Source of the DNA: CAYLNM01 sp964385045
Lineage (GTDB): Bacteria; Planctomycetota; Phycisphaerae; Phycisphaerales; SM1A02
DNA length: 17,483 nt
NCBI GenBank assembly: GCA_964385045.1
Contig: CAYLNM010000093.1
Coordinates: 1-17,483, forward strand
Reading direction: 5' to 3'
In this document: positions 1 through 7,789 of the stretch, piece after piece
Numbering within the stretch: position 1 is the stretch's first letter
Layout: each line of letters starts with the position of its first letter
Made by a program: the position numbers and the translations under genes
The notes under the pieces: model-generated
Database searches by the model: none
What the model saw: only the letters and a program-made list of their open reading frames with translations
Told to the model about the DNA's origin: nothing

Positions 1-2784
1 TACGTCGACTTCTTCGTCGAGCGTCACGGTCACGTGTTCGTGCCCTCGTCGCCCGTCGTCCCGCACGACGACCCGACGCTCCTGTTCACCAACGCGGGCA
101 TGAACCAGTTCAAGGACGTCTTCCTCGGCACCGGCACCCGGCGGATGTCGCGGGCGGTCAACAGCCAGAAGTGCATCCGCGCCGGCGGCAAGCACAACGA
201 TCTCGAGGACGTCGGCCGCGACACCTACCACCACACGTTCTTCGAGATGCTCGGCAACTGGTCCTTCGGCGACTACTTCAAGGCCGAGGCGATCGACTGG
301 GCGTGGGAGCTGCTGGTGGACGTGTGGGGCCTCGACCCGAGCCGCCTGCACGCGACCGTCTTCGCCGGCGACGAGGCGGACGGGCTCGAGCCCGACGTCG
401 AGGCGGAGGAGCTCTGGCTGCGCCACCTGCCGCGCGAGCAGGTCACCCGCCACGGGAAGAAGGACAACTTCTGGGAGATGGGCGACACCGGCCCGTGCGG
501 GCCGTGCAGCGAGCTGCACTACGACGGCACGCCCGACCGCTCGGGCCGGGCCCTCGTCAACGCCGACGACCCGCGGGTGATCGAGATCTGGAACCTCGTC
601 TTCATCCAGTTCAACCGTGGCGACGAGGGGCGGCTCGCTCCGCTGCCCGCCAGGCACGTCGACACCGGCATGGGCTTCGAGCGGATCCTCCGCGTCCTGC
701 AGGACAAGCCGTCCAACTACGACACCGACCTCTGGTCGCCGATCTTCGAGGCGATCCGCGGCCGCACCGGCGCCCGCCCCTACGCCGGCGACATGACCGA
801 TCCGGTCGACGTGGCCTACCGCGTGCTCGCGGACCACGTGCGGTGCCTGGCGGTGGCGATCGCCGACGGGGCCCCGCCCTCCAACGAGGGCCGCGGCTAC
901 GTCCTCCGCCGCATCCTGCGCCGCGGGGTGCGGCACGCCCACCAGACCCTCGGCGCGCAGGGCCCGCTGCTGTGCGAGCTGGTGCCCGCGGTGGTCGAGA
1001 CGCTGGGCGAGGCGTTCCCCGAGCTCGCGGCGAAGCAGGCGGCGATCGCCTCGACCATCCACGACGAGGAGGAGTCGTTCCTGCGGACGCTCGACCGCGG
1101 CATCGCGCTCTTCGACGAGGCGGCGACGCGGGCCACGGGCGGCACCGTCGCGGCCGAGGACGCCTTCCGCCTGCACGACACCTACGGCTTCCCGGTCGAC
1201 CTGACCCGGGTGATGGCCGAGGAGCGGGGGCTCGCGGTCGACGAGGCGGGCTACGAGCGGCTGATGGCCGAGGCCCGCGAGCAGTCGCGGGCGGGCGGGA
1301 GCGGGGCGGCCGCGCGGCTCGCCCTGCCGCCGGACGCGATCGGCTCGCTGCAGTCGATGGGGGTGCGGCCGACGGTCGAGAAGCGGCGCGACTCGGCGCA
1401 GCCGGTCATCGCCCACGTGCAGGCGATCTGGAACGGCCGCGACTTCGACAACATGGCCCACGTGGGCGCCACGGTCGGGCTGATCCTGAGCGAGTCGAAC
1501 CACTACGCCGAGGCGGGCGGGCAGGTCGCCGACCACGGCCACTTCCTCGTGGAGGACGGCCCGGACGCCCCGGCGGAGTTCCACGTCGAGGACGTGCGCC
1601 GCTTCGGCGACTACGTCCTGCACGTCGGCCACGTCGCCCGCGGCAAGGTGTCGGTCAACGACGAGGGGCCGCTCACGGTCGAGCACCGGCGACGGGACCG
1701 GATCGAGCCCAACCACACCGCGACGCACCTGCTCAACCATGCGCTGCGGCAGGAGGTGCACGAGGACGCGGAGCAGCGCGGCTCGCTCGTCGCCCCGGAC
1801 CGCCTGCGATTCGACTACGCGTGCCCGCACGCCCCGACGCCGGAGCAGCTCGCCCGGGTCGAGGCCCGGGTGACGGCCGCGATCGCCGAGGACCTGCCGG
1901 TGCACGCCGAGCTCGCGCCGCTCGAGGCGGCGCGGGCGATCAACGGCCTGCGGGCGGTCTTCGGCGAGCGATACCCCGACCCGGTGCGGGTGGTGTCGAT
2001 CGGCGTGCCGGTGGGCGAGCTGCTCGCGGACCCCGGCCGCGAGGACTGGCGGCGACATGCCATCGAGTTCTGCGGCGGGACGCACGTGCAGGCCACCGGC
2101 GCGATCCGCCGGTTCGTGATCGCCCAGGAGGGCGCGCTGGCCTCCGGGGTGCGGCGGATCACCGCGGTGACGGGGGCGGCGGCCGAGGCGGCGCACCTCG
2201 CGGCGGAGAACCTCTCGGCCCGCCTCGCCGAGGCCGAGTCGATGGACGACGACGCGGTGGCCGAGGCCTTCGACGACATCCAGGCCGCCTACGAGACGAT
2301 GACGCTCGGCGTCGTGTCGCGGCACGAGCTCGCCCCGCGGGTGGACGCGCTGCGGGAGCGCGTCAAGTCGCTGCGCAAGGCCGCGGCGGCTTCGGCCCGC
2401 GGATCGGTGGTCGAGGAGGCGCGGGCGATCGCGGACCGGGCGGCGGAGTCGTCGCCGGACGCGATCGTCGAGCGGCTCGACGGGGCGGACACCGATGCGC
2501 TGCTCGCGGCGGCCGACGTCCTGAAGTCGCGCTGCCCCGAGACGCCGGCGATGCTCTTCAGCGTGGACGAGGAGGCCGGCAAGGTGCTGATCGTCGCCGC
2601 GGTCCCGAAGCCTGTGATCGCCCGCGGGCTGAAGGCCGGCGACTGGGTCCGCGAGGCGGCCAAGGCCTGCGGCGGCGGGGGCGGCGGGCGGCCCGACATG
2701 GCCCAGGCCGGCGGTAAGCAGCCCGAGCGGGTCCCCGAGGCGATGGACGTGGCGGCGGCGTTCGCCCGCGAGCGGCGGGGCTGA
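1..2784 (+). CDS. alaS: Alanyl-tRNA synthetase, 5'-truncated by window edge
   Basis: Class II aminoacyl-tRNA synthetase that charges tRNA-Ala in the cytoplasm and edits mischarged tRNA. The frame is open from base 1 (YVDFFVERHGH...), so the true start lies about ten codons upstream; the GTG at 34 is internal. Counting the first visible codon as 1, I see the N-terminal signature PTLLFTNAGMNQFKDVFLG, the class II motif-3 stretch NEGRGYVLRRILRR near 295-308, the editing-site zinc ligands HTATH at 572-576 and CGGTH at 691-695, and the C-terminal C-Ala domain with CGGGGGGRPDMAQAGG from about 890. The visible 927 residues are somewhat longer than E. coli AlaRS (876), so the protein is full size. 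It ends with TGA inside the first unit of a degenerate 32-nt repeat. Identification is certain; the exact start is outside the window. Confidence 0.98.
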   Translation, partial: YVDFFVERHGHVFVPSSPVVPHDDPTLLFTNAGMNQFKDVFLGTGTRRMSRAVNSQKCIRAGGKHNDLEDVGRDTYHHTFFEMLGNWSFGDYFKAEAIDWAWELLVDVWGLDPSRLHATVFAGDEADGLEPDVEAEELWLRHLPREQVTRHGKKDNFWEMGDTGPCGPCSELHYDGTPDRSGRALVNADDPRVIEIWNLVFIQFNRGDEGRLAPLPARHVDTGMGFERILRVLQDKPSNYDTDLWSPIFEAIRGRTGARPYAGDMTDPVDVAYRVLADHVRCLAVAIADGAPPSNEGRGYVLRRILRRGVRHAHQTLGAQGPLLCELVPAVVETLGEAFPELAAKQAAIASTIHDEEESFLRTLDRGIALFDEAATRATGGTVAAEDAFRLHDTYGFPVDLTRVMAEERGLAVDEAGYERLMAEAREQSRAGGSGAAARLALPPDAIGSLQSMGVRPTVEKRRDSAQPVIAHVQAIWNGRDFDNMAHVGATVGLILSESNHYAEAGGQVADHGHFLVEDGPDAPAEFHVEDVRRFGDYVLHVGHVARGKVSVNDEGPLTVEHRRRDRIEPNHTATHLLNHALRQEVHEDAEQRGSLVAPDRLRFDYACPHAPTPEQLARVEARVTAAIAEDLPVHAELAPLEAARAINGLRAVFGERYPDPVRVVSIGVPVGELLADPGREDWRRHAIEFCGGTHVQATGAIRRFVIAQEGALASGVRRITAVTGAAAEAAHLAAENLSARLAEAESMDDDAVAEAFDDIQAAYETMTLGVVSRHELAPRVDALRERVKSLRKAAAASARGSVVEEARAIADRAAESSPDAIVERLDGADTDALLAAADVLKSRCPETPAMLFSVDEEAGKVLIVAAVPKPVIARGLKAGDWVREAAKACGGGGGGRPDMAQAGGKQPERVPEAMDVAAAFARERRG

Positions 2785-2867
2785 GGGACGGCGCGGCGGC
2801 GCCGCGGCGGGGCTCTGGGGCGGTGCGGTGACGCGGCGGCGGGGCTGAGGGCCGCCGCGGCGGCACG
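2772..2867. repeat. Degenerate 32-nt tandem repeat over the alaS stop codon
   Basis: The core GCGGCGGGGCT recurs at 2772, 2804 and 2836, exactly 32 nt apart. The first and third copies extend to GCGGCGGGGCTGAGGG, and the first contains the alaS TGA. The rest of each unit is degenerate GCG-rich sequence. A perfect palindrome, GCCGCCGCGGCGGC, lies at 2851-2864. It looks like local duplication of the gene end; no function is evident. Confidence 0.5.
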
Positions 2868-3033
2868 GGCACGCGGACGGTGGCGACGGCGGAACGGCGG
2901 AGACCGCGGGGCTGGCGGGGCCGGAGGGGCCTGCACGGCACCGCGACGCCGCGCCGGGTCGTGCGGGGCGTCCCGCTGGCGCCCGGGGCCGTCCCGGGCC
3001 GATGACCCACGGTCACCGGTCCCGAGGTCCCGC
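2785..3033. other. Intergenic stretch, no gene seen
   Basis: The 249 bases between alaS and the HD-GYP gene hold low-complexity GCG-rich sequence, including the 32-nt repeat noted separately. Open frames here are shadows with arginine- and proline-rich translations. No clear promoter or RNA gene was seen, and the upstream half is palindromic enough to form several GC hairpins. Confidence 0.5.
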
Positions 3034-3792
3034 ATGCCGCCGTCCGAGTCCCACGAGTCGCCGGAGTCCCCCGACCCCGAAGCCCGTGGTGCGTCCGGAC
3101 CGGCACGCCCGCGGCTGCACGGACGGCCTGCGCCCTGCGAGCGGGCGGACCGTCGCCGCGAGCCGCGGGACGACGGCGTCCGCCGGCGACGCCGCGACCA
3201 GGCCTTCGCCCTCGCCCGCGCCGCCGAGCCGCACGATCCGGCCATCGGAGGGCATCTGCGGCGGCTCAACGCGGTGGTCGCGTGGCTCGCGCGAGCCGGC
3301 GGAGCGACGGGAGAGACGGCCGAGCGACTCGGCGACGACGCGATGCTCCACGACGTGGGCAAGCTGCACGTCTCGGCGGCCCTGCTGGCCCGGGCGGGGC
3401 CGCTCGACGCGGCCGAGCGGGCGGCGGTCGCGCAGCACACGGTGCTCGGCGAGGCGTTCCTGCGGGGGCGGCCGGGGCTGGTGCGGGCGGCGGCCATCGC
3501 CCGGCACCATCACGAGGCATGGGACGGCAGCGGCGGGCCCGACGGCCTCGCGGGGGAGGCGATCCCGTTCGCGGCCCGTCTGACCGCGGTGGCGGACGTG
3601 GTCGACGCCCTCCGCTCGCCGCGGCCCTACAAGCCCCCATGGCCCTGGCCGGACGTGGCGGCGCACCTCGCCGCGCTCGCCGGCCACCGGCTCGACCCGG
3701 CCATCGCCGCCCGGGCGATCGCGGGCCTCGAGGACGGCGGACTCGCGGCGGCGTGGGAGACGGCGGCGGCCGAGGGCGAGCGGGCGGCATGA
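3034..3792 (+). CDS. HD-GYP-like metal-dependent phosphohydrolase
   Basis: Probable cytoplasmic HD-superfamily phosphohydrolase, 252 aa. Typical HD-GYP proteins hydrolyse cyclic di-GMP. The N-terminal 55 residues are charged, low complexity and unlike any sensor domain. The catalytic core follows: a likely metal-ligand histidine at H74, the HD pair H106-D107 in MLHDVGKL, then HHHEAWDGSGGP at 158-169, AVADVVDAL and RPYKPPW, all in canonical HD-GYP order. The name-giving GYP is GGP here (167-169), so the tyrosine is lost, and the partner residues of DVYDAL and HHERWDG are also altered. Substrate is therefore inferred only. There is no receiver or membrane segment, making it a stand-alone domain. 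The ATG at 3034 has no strong SD, and a later start is possible because the N-terminus is weakly supported. A hairpin follows the stop codon. Confidence 0.85.
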   Translation: MPPSESHESPESPDPEARGASGPARPRLHGRPAPCERADRRREPRDDGVRRRRRDQAFALARAAEPHDPAIGGHLRRLNAVVAWLARAGGATGETAERLGDDAMLHDVGKLHVSAALLARAGPLDAAERAAVAQHTVLGEAFLRGRPGLVRAAAIARHHHEAWDGSGGPDGLAGEAIPFAARLTAVADVVDALRSPRPYKPPWPWPDVAAHLAALAGHRLDPAIAARAIAGLEDGGLAAAWETAAAEGERAA

Positions 3793-3794
3793 GG

Positions 3795-3825
3795 CCGTGG
3801 CCGGGCCCGCCTCGGCCCGGCACGG
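3795..3825. terminator. Hairpin after HD-GYP gene
   Basis: CCGTG-g-CCGGGCC (3795-3807) pairs with GGCCCGGCACGG (3814-3825): a 12-bp stem with one bulged base and a 6-nt loop, starting two bases after the TGA. No U-tract follows. Its position between convergent genes fits a bidirectional terminator. Confidence 0.5.
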
Positions 3826-3876
3826 CGGCTCCGGCCGGGAGCCCGGACCCGGGGGGACCCGGTCGACCCGCGCGGC

Positions 3877-4443
3877 TCACCGCGCCTCGGCCACGTCCCA
3901 CGGGGACGGCGAGGCGTCGGCCGGCCGCCAGCCCGGCGGGTGCACCGAGAGCACCTCGACCTCGAGCCGCAGCGTCGTGTTGGGCGGGATCGGTCCGTGG
4001 CCTGGACGCCCCCAGTGGCTGTGCGGCGGCAGCTCGGCGACGCGCCGGCCGCCGGCTCGCATGCCGAGGATCGCCTGCCTCAGCCCGTCGATGACGTTCT
4101 CCGCCCCCACGGTGAGGCAGGTCTCGGCGTCCCGCATGAGGACGCGGCCGTCGGGGTACCGCACCACGTAGGCGATGCAGGCCACGAGCCCGGGGCGGAC
4201 CTCCGGACCGCGGCCGGGAACGTCGTGCACCAGCCGGACCGGGGGCTCGGACACCTCGATCGGCGGCCGCTCGCACGCGGGTCCCGCGAGGCCGAGGGCG
4301 GTGGCCACGAGCGCGGCGAGCAGCCGGCGGCGCGGAGGCCGGCCGAGGGGCCGGGGGAGGGGGCGGGCGGCGGCCCACGGCGGACGAGGCGAGCCCGGGG
4401 GAGCCGTCGGCCGGGCCGCGATGGGTGGGCGAACGCGGATCAT
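3877..4443 (-). CDS. Exported FKBP-type peptidyl-prolyl cis-trans isomerase
   Basis: Predicted protein-folding catalyst outside the cytoplasm, 188 aa from the ATG at 4443. A basic stretch and hydrophobic segment (RRRLLAALVATALGLAGPAC, about 38-57) form a signal sequence ending at C57; the GPAC context is a poor lipobox, so lipoprotein status is uncertain. The FKBP fold follows: VVRYPDGRVL, then VGAENVIDGLRQAILGMRAGGRRVAELPP, then PIPPNTTLRLEVEVLSV. These match the family blocks VIxGW, GMKxGGKR and IPPNxTLxFxVELL. The usual Trp of VIxGW is Leu and the flap lacks the FDSS aspartate, so catalytic strength is unclear. The roughly 37-residue region before the basic stretch is unusually long for a signal peptide. 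A GTG at 4473 could add ten residues, and I see no good SD for either start. Confidence 0.85.
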   Translation of the reverse strand: MIRVRPPIAARPTAPPGSPRPPWAAARPLPRPLGRPPRRRLLAALVATALGLAGPACERPPIEVSEPPVRLVHDVPGRGPEVRPGLVACIAYVVRYPDGRVLMRDAETCLTVGAENVIDGLRQAILGMRAGGRRVAELPPHSHWGRPGHGPIPPNTTLRLEVEVLSVHPPGWRPADASPSPWDVAEAR

Positions 4444-4585
4444 ACCGGAGCAAGGCTTCGTCGCTGGCGGCACCGTCGCACCACCGGGGGACGGGGCGGG
4501 GGGAATCGCCGGGCGGATCGTGCGGGGCGTGCCGGTCGCGGCGGGGCGCCGGGCGCGGGCGGGGTCCGGGAACGCGCCGCGGCGC

Positions 4586-4605
4586 GGCCGCGAGCAGTCG
4601 CGGCC
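4586..4605 (-). terminator. Hairpin after the zinc-knuckle membrane gene
   Basis: GGCCGCGA (4586-4593) and TCGCGGCC (4598-4605) form a perfect 8-bp stem with a 4-nt loop, ten bases beyond the stop at 4616 in the reading direction. No U-tract is present, so this is a candidate only. Confidence 0.4.
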
Positions 4606-4615
4606 CGAGCCTGGC

Positions 4616-5272
4616 TCAGCGGGGCAGGCCGCGGCCGCCGCCGCCGGTGCCCGCGGGCTCGAGGCCGGCCCGCGTCGCGACCGTCTCGATCGCGGGCCGC
4701 GGAGCCGGGCGACCGCGACGGGGGTCGGCCCGACCGCCCTGCTGCTCGCCGTCGCCGTCGCCGCCGGACCCGCGCGAGGGGTCGGCGTCCCGTGCGCCCG
4801 CGGACGCCGGGGCCACCGGCGGCGTGCGGCGCGGATGCCGTTCCGCCACCGCTCGGTCCCAGCCGCGGTGGTAGCGGGCGATCGGCTCGCCCGGGTAGCT
4901 GCTGTGGCACGCGTAGCACACCAGGTGGCGCTTCGACAGCGTGAACACCGCGACGTCGGCCACGAGGACCGCGAGCAGCACCGCGAGCACGACCGGCCGG
5001 TCGGCGAAGCCCAGGAGGCCGACCGCCGCCCCCACGAACGCGAGCACCACGATCACCGAGGTGATCACGGGGAACGCCTTCTCGTGGAAGAGGTCCGGAC
5101 AGCCGCAGGCGACGCAGCGACGCAGATGCCCGGCGTCGTCGATCGCCGAGTCCCACTGCAGGAAGACCTCGCGCTCGGTCTCCGGCACGATCGCGCGCAC
5201 CGGCCGCCGGTCGCGGTCGACCTCGAGCCGACCGACCGGCCGTCGGTACTCGTCGCGCAGGCGGATCTTCAT
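4616..5272 (-). CDS. Membrane protein with cysteine knuckles flanking a TM hairpin
   Basis: I do not recognise a named family. The 218-aa protein starts at ATG 5272 (MKIRLRDEYRRPVG); an in-frame extension to 5371 runs through the putative promoter and is unlikely. Residues 1-50 resemble a small beta-rich domain. C53-x2-C56-x-C58 follows, then two hydrophobic segments (about 67-90 and 93-112), then C119-x2-C122 in LVCYACHSSYPGEP. Both cysteine groups lie on the same side of the membrane hairpin, so together they could form one zinc ribbon with the hairpin inserted between its knuckles. The last 75 residues are Pro/Gly/Arg-rich and probably disordered. It is transcribed divergently from thymidylate kinase. 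The zinc-ribbon reading is inferred from cysteine spacing. Confidence 0.75.
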   Translation of the reverse strand: MKIRLRDEYRRPVGRLEVDRDRRPVRAIVPETEREVFLQWDSAIDDAGHLRRCVACGCPDLFHEKAFPVITSVIVVLAFVGAAVGLLGFADRPVVLAVLLAVLVADVAVFTLSKRHLVCYACHSSYPGEPIARYHRGWDRAVAERHPRRTPPVAPASAGARDADPSRGSGGDGDGEQQGGRADPRRGRPAPRPAIETVATRAGLEPAGTGGGGRGLPR

Positions 5273-5288
5273 CGCGGACACCCGGGCG

Positions 5289-5319
5289 ATTCTACCGCCG
5301 GTGGTGCGCGGCCCGTCAC
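5289..5319 (-). promoter_or_regulatory. Candidate sigma70-type promoter for the gene starting at 5272
   Basis: On the minus strand, GTGACG (5314-5319) and TAGAAT (5289-5294) are separated by 19 bases. TAGAAT is a five-of-six match to TATAAT, unusual in such GC-rich DNA, and lies 16 nt before the ATG. The -35 match is partial and the spacing slightly long. Confidence 0.35.
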
Positions 5320-5422
5320 TCTCTTCGCGCGGGATCCGCGGCGGGGTCGAGGACGGGCGATCCGGGACCACGGGGAAGTCCGGATCCGGGTCGATTCTCG
5401 GTCCGTGGTCCGTCCAGAGGCC

Positions 5423-5450
5423 TTGCGGATGGCGGCGGGACGTGCATAGT
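5423..5450 (+). promoter_or_regulatory. Weak candidate promoter for thymidylate kinase
   Basis: TTGCGG (5423-5428), 16 bases, then CATAGT (5445-5450), which ends seven bases before the ATG at 5458. If it is a real -10 box, the transcript would start at or near the start codon (leaderless), which fits the absence of an SD here. The match is weak. Confidence 0.25.
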
Positions 5451-5457
5451 CGTCGCC

Positions 5458-6195
5458 ATGACCGATCGCTCGTGGCTTCGCCGGCTCGCCGGCCGCTTCC
5501 TGGTGTTCGAGGGTCCGGACGGCTCCGGCAAGTCGACGCAGTTCGCCCGGCTCGCCGCGGCCCTGCGCGAGGCCGGCGTGCCCGTCCGCGAGGTGCGGGA
5601 GCCGGGCGGCACCGGCATCGGCGAGCGGATCCGAGAGGTCCTGCTCGACCCGGCCAACACGGACATGGACGTCCGTTGCGAGATGCTGCTGTACATGGCG
5701 AGCCGGGCCCAGCTGATCGAGCAGGTCGTGCGGCCCGCCCTCGCCGCGGGCGAGACGGTGCTCGCCGACCGCTTCATCGCCTCCACGCTCGCGTACCAGG
5801 GCTCGGCCGGCGGCCTCGACGCCGCGTCGATCACCGCGGTCGCTCGCGTGGCCGTCGGCCGGACGTGGCCCGAGCTCAACCTGCTGTTCGACGTGGACGA
5901 GCGGACCGCGGCCGGCCGGCTCAACCCGCTGCTCGACCGCATGGAGCAGAAGGGGGCGGAGTTCCACCGCCGCGTGCGGGCCGGCTACCAGGAGCAGGCC
6001 GCGGCCGACCCGACCCGCTGGGTCGTGATCGACGCCACGCGGAGCGTCGACGAGGTCACCGAGTCGATGCTCGCGGCGCTGCGGGCCCGCTTCGGCACCG
6101 GCGGCGACGCGGCCGCGGGCCATCCGCCCACCCGGGTGTTCGTGCGCCGCGCCGGCGACGCGTCGTCCTCGTCGTCGGCTCGCCCGGTCGGCTGA
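5458..6195 (+). CDS. tmk: Thymidylate kinase (dTMP kinase)
   Basis: Phosphorylates dTMP to dTDP with ATP in the cytoplasm, an essential step of dTTP synthesis. The protein has 245 aa. The P-loop GPDGSGKST is at 19-27, REPGGT at 47-52 is the dTMP-site motif, and DRFIASTLAYQG starts at D104 (the family DRY/F motif). The LID region reads RLNPLLDRMEQKGAEFHRRVRAGY, close to the bacterial consensus RxxxRxExxxxEFHxRVRxGY. The body ends around residue 215, and the extra 30 residues are a low-complexity Gly/Ala/Ser-rich tail longer than usual (E. coli Tmk is 213 aa). The ATG at 5458 has no SD. The gene converges on lptB with only 45 bases between stop codons and is not obviously in an operon. Confidence 0.97.
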   Translation: MTDRSWLRRLAGRFLVFEGPDGSGKSTQFARLAAALREAGVPVREVREPGGTGIGERIREVLLDPANTDMDVRCEMLLYMASRAQLIEQVVRPALAAGETVLADRFIASTLAYQGSAGGLDAASITAVARVAVGRTWPELNLLFDVDERTAAGRLNPLLDRMEQKGAEFHRRVRAGYQEQAAADPTRWVVIDATRSVDEVTESMLAALRARFGTGGDAAAGHPPTRVFVRRAGDASSSSSARPVG

Positions 6196-6240
6196 GGCCC
6201 GCGAGGCCGTCGCGGCGCCCGCCGCCCGCCGTCCCGGCGA

Positions 6241-7005
6241 TCAGCCCGCCGACGTGCCCGCCGGCACCGGCTCGTCGAACTCGTCGCCGCGGAAGGTCGA
6301 GGCGAGGTAGGCGTCGCGCACCCGCTCGTCGTTGATGAGCTCGCGGGGAGCGCCCTCGGCGAGGTTGCGGCCCTCGTGGATGATGTACGCGCGGTCGCAG
6401 ATGCGGAGGGTCTGCTGCACGTTGTGGTCCGTCACCAGGACCGCGATGCCGGTGGAGGCCAGCGTGCGGACCTCCTCCTGCAGCTCCTCGACGGTGTGCG
6501 GGTCGACCGCGGCGAAGGGCTCGTCGAGCAGCATCAGCCGGGGCTTGGTGATGAGCGCGCGGGCGATCTCGAGCCGCCGCCGCTCGCCGCCCGAGCACGT
6601 GTGCGCGAGGTCGCGGGCCTTGTGGGTGAGCGAGAACTGGGCCATCAGCTCCTCGGCCCGCTGCTGCCGCATCAGCTTCGACAGTCGCTGCGTCTCGAGG
6701 ATGGCGAGGAGGTTCTGCTCGACCGTCAGCCGCTGGAAGACGCTCGGCTCCTGGCTCAGGTAGCCCATGCCCGCGAGGGCGTGGCGGTACATCGGCAGGC
6801 GCGTGACGTCGCGGCCGGAGAAGACGACGGTCCCCTCCTCGGGCGTGATCATGCCCATGACCATGCGGAAGCTGGTGGTCTTGCCCGCTCCGTTGCGACC
6901 GAGCAGGCCGACCACCTCGCCGGTGTCGACGGCGAAGCCGACGCCGTCCACGACGCGGCGCTTGCCGTAGCGCTTCACGAGTCCCTCGGCCGTCAGGAGC
7001 GGCAT
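6241..7005 (-). CDS. lptB: LptB-type ABC transporter ATPase
   Basis: Predicted ATPase of the LptBFG machine that extracts lipopolysaccharide from the inner membrane and drives it toward the outer membrane; 254 aa, cytoplasmic. Walker A GRNGAGKT is at 36-43, the Q-loop is at Q85 in GYLSQEPSVFQRLTVEQNLLAIL, the signature CSGGERRRLEIARAL starts at C137, Walker B with D161-E162 is LMLLDEPFAAVDP, and the H-loop is H194 in VLVTDHNV. The stretches YLSQEPSVFQRL, LDEPFAAVDP, TDHNVQQTLRICDRAYII and DERVRDAYLAS match LptB more than branched-chain amino-acid (LivF/G) ATPases. The signature's usual first Leu is Cys. No lptA, lptC, lptF or lptG lies nearby. The roughly ten residues after FRGDEF are a non-conserved tail. 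No SD is visible; TACACT sits six bases before the ATG and could be a -10 box. Confidence 0.9.
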   Translation of the reverse strand: MPLLTAEGLVKRYGKRRVVDGVGFAVDTGEVVGLLGRNGAGKTTSFRMVMGMITPEEGTVVFSGRDVTRLPMYRHALAGMGYLSQEPSVFQRLTVEQNLLAILETQRLSKLMRQQRAEELMAQFSLTHKARDLAHTCSGGERRRLEIARALITKPRLMLLDEPFAAVDPHTVEELQEEVRTLASTGIAVLVTDHNVQQTLRICDRAYIIHEGRNLAEGAPRELINDERVRDAYLASTFRGDEFDEPVPAGTSAG

Positions 7006-7060
7006 GGCGGGAGTGTACCGGCGGGGCGGGCGGGGCGTCGCCGGCGCGGCGATGGGCGAG

Positions 7061-7083
7061 CGCGGGCGGCCGCGGCGCCCGCG
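7061..7083 (-). terminator. Hairpin between DUF4870 gene and lptB
   Basis: CGCGGGCG (7061-7068) pairs with CGCCCGCG (7076-7083), an 8-bp stem with a 7-nt loop, about 30 bases beyond the DUF4870 stop. There is no U-tract. It suggests that lptB is transcribed separately. Confidence 0.35.
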
Positions 7084-7114
7084 GGGGCCCGGGCGCCGGC
7101 CGTCGCGCGGACGC

Positions 7115-7627
7115 TCAGGTGAGGATCGACAGTGCGAGCGGGTAGCGCACGTACCGGCCGTTCGAGGCGTCGATCGAGGCCCGGATGCTCGAGACGACGC
7201 CGACCACGATCAGGATCGGCCACAGCACGAAGCCCACCACGGTGAGGGCCGAGACGAGCAGCCAGAGTCCGTAGCTCATGGCGGCGTCGAGGGCGGCGCG
7301 GCCATGGTCGTCCACGTACGCCGATCGATCGCGGCCGATGAGCCACGGGATGAGGGGGGCCGCGAGCCCGATCGGGAAGAGGACGAGCGCGGTCAGCGGC
7401 AGGAGATGGCAGGCGATGGCGGTGCGCCGGTCCGAGGCGTCGAGGTCGAGCTCGACCAGCCGGCCGCCGGCGTCGATCACGCGGTGGGCGCGGCCCGCGT
7501 GGGACTCATGCGGAAGGGTCGCTGCGTCCTCGCGGGGCGGCCCGTCGTGCTCGCGGCCGGCCCGGGGGTGCTCCGGCTCCACCGAGGGGATCGGGCCGGG
7601 GCGGGGCGGGGCGGCGGCGACGGGCAT
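7115..7627 (-). CDS. DUF4870 (Tic20-like) small membrane protein
   Basis: Member of the DUF4870 family, whose biochemical role is unknown. From the ATG at 7627 it has 170 aa. Residues 1-65 are Pro-rich and hydrophilic. The core begins at DRRTAIACHLLPLTALVLFPIGLAAPLIPWLI (about 66-97), continues with RDRSAYVDDHGRAALDAAMSY, two more hydrophobic segments (about 112-132 and 133-150), and ends with SIDASNGRYVRYPLAL. The pattern of membrane segment, VDDHG/KxAL, then NGxYYRYPL is the DUF4870 signature. I chose 7627 because GGAGA (7635-7639, complement) gives a good SD at the right distance. An in-frame ATG at 7885 would add 86 residues of EP/QP repeats and overlap the upstream gene, and cannot be excluded. 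The gene lies just downstream of the two-TM gene, probably in one transcript. Confidence 0.85.
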   Translation of the reverse strand: MPVAAAPPRPGPIPSVEPEHPRAGREHDGPPREDAATLPHESHAGRAHRVIDAGGRLVELDLDASDRRTAIACHLLPLTALVLFPIGLAAPLIPWLIGRDRSAYVDDHGRAALDAAMSYGLWLLVSALTVVGFVLWPILIVVGVVSSIRASIDASNGRYVRYPLALSILT

Positions 7628-7723
7628 GGGCGGGTCTCCGGCGAGGGGGCGTGCCCCATCGATACGGAGGCCCGGGCCGGGGATTTCAGCCGCGATCCCG
7701 CGATCCGACCCGTCCGCCGAACC

Positions 7724-7789
7724 GGGCTCGGGCTGGGGCTGGGGCTGGGGCTCGGGCTCGGGCTCGAGCCGGGGTTCGGGCTGGGGCTC
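7724..7789. repeat. GGGCTS hexanucleotide tandem repeat
   Basis: Seven consecutive units of GGGCTC or GGGCTG fill 7724-7765, followed by two degenerate units and two more clean ones to 7789. On the minus strand the units read GAGCCC/CAGCCC. If the DUF4870 gene starts at 7885, these encode Glu-Pro/Gln-Pro dipeptides; if it starts at 7627, the tract is untranslated spacer. Unit length is a multiple of three, so copy-number change would not shift a frame. Confidence 0.8.

Noticed and set aside
34..36. GTG considered as the alaS start
   Set aside because: The frame is open upstream and encodes YVDFFVERHGH, which matches the conserved AlaRS N-terminus, so the start is outside the window.
171..2717. 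An 848-codon frame overlapping alaS on the same strand
   Set aside because: Arg/Gly-rich shadow of alaS in another frame; alaS motifs prove the coding frame.
2289..3497. A 402-codon minus-strand frame across alaS end and the HD-GYP gene
   Set aside because: Low-complexity Ala/Arg/Ser/Pro translation, antisense to two motif-bearing genes, no SD.
7724..7789. Repeat considered as a CRISPR-like array
   Set aside because: The units are contiguous hexamers with no spacers, so it is a simple tandem repeat.
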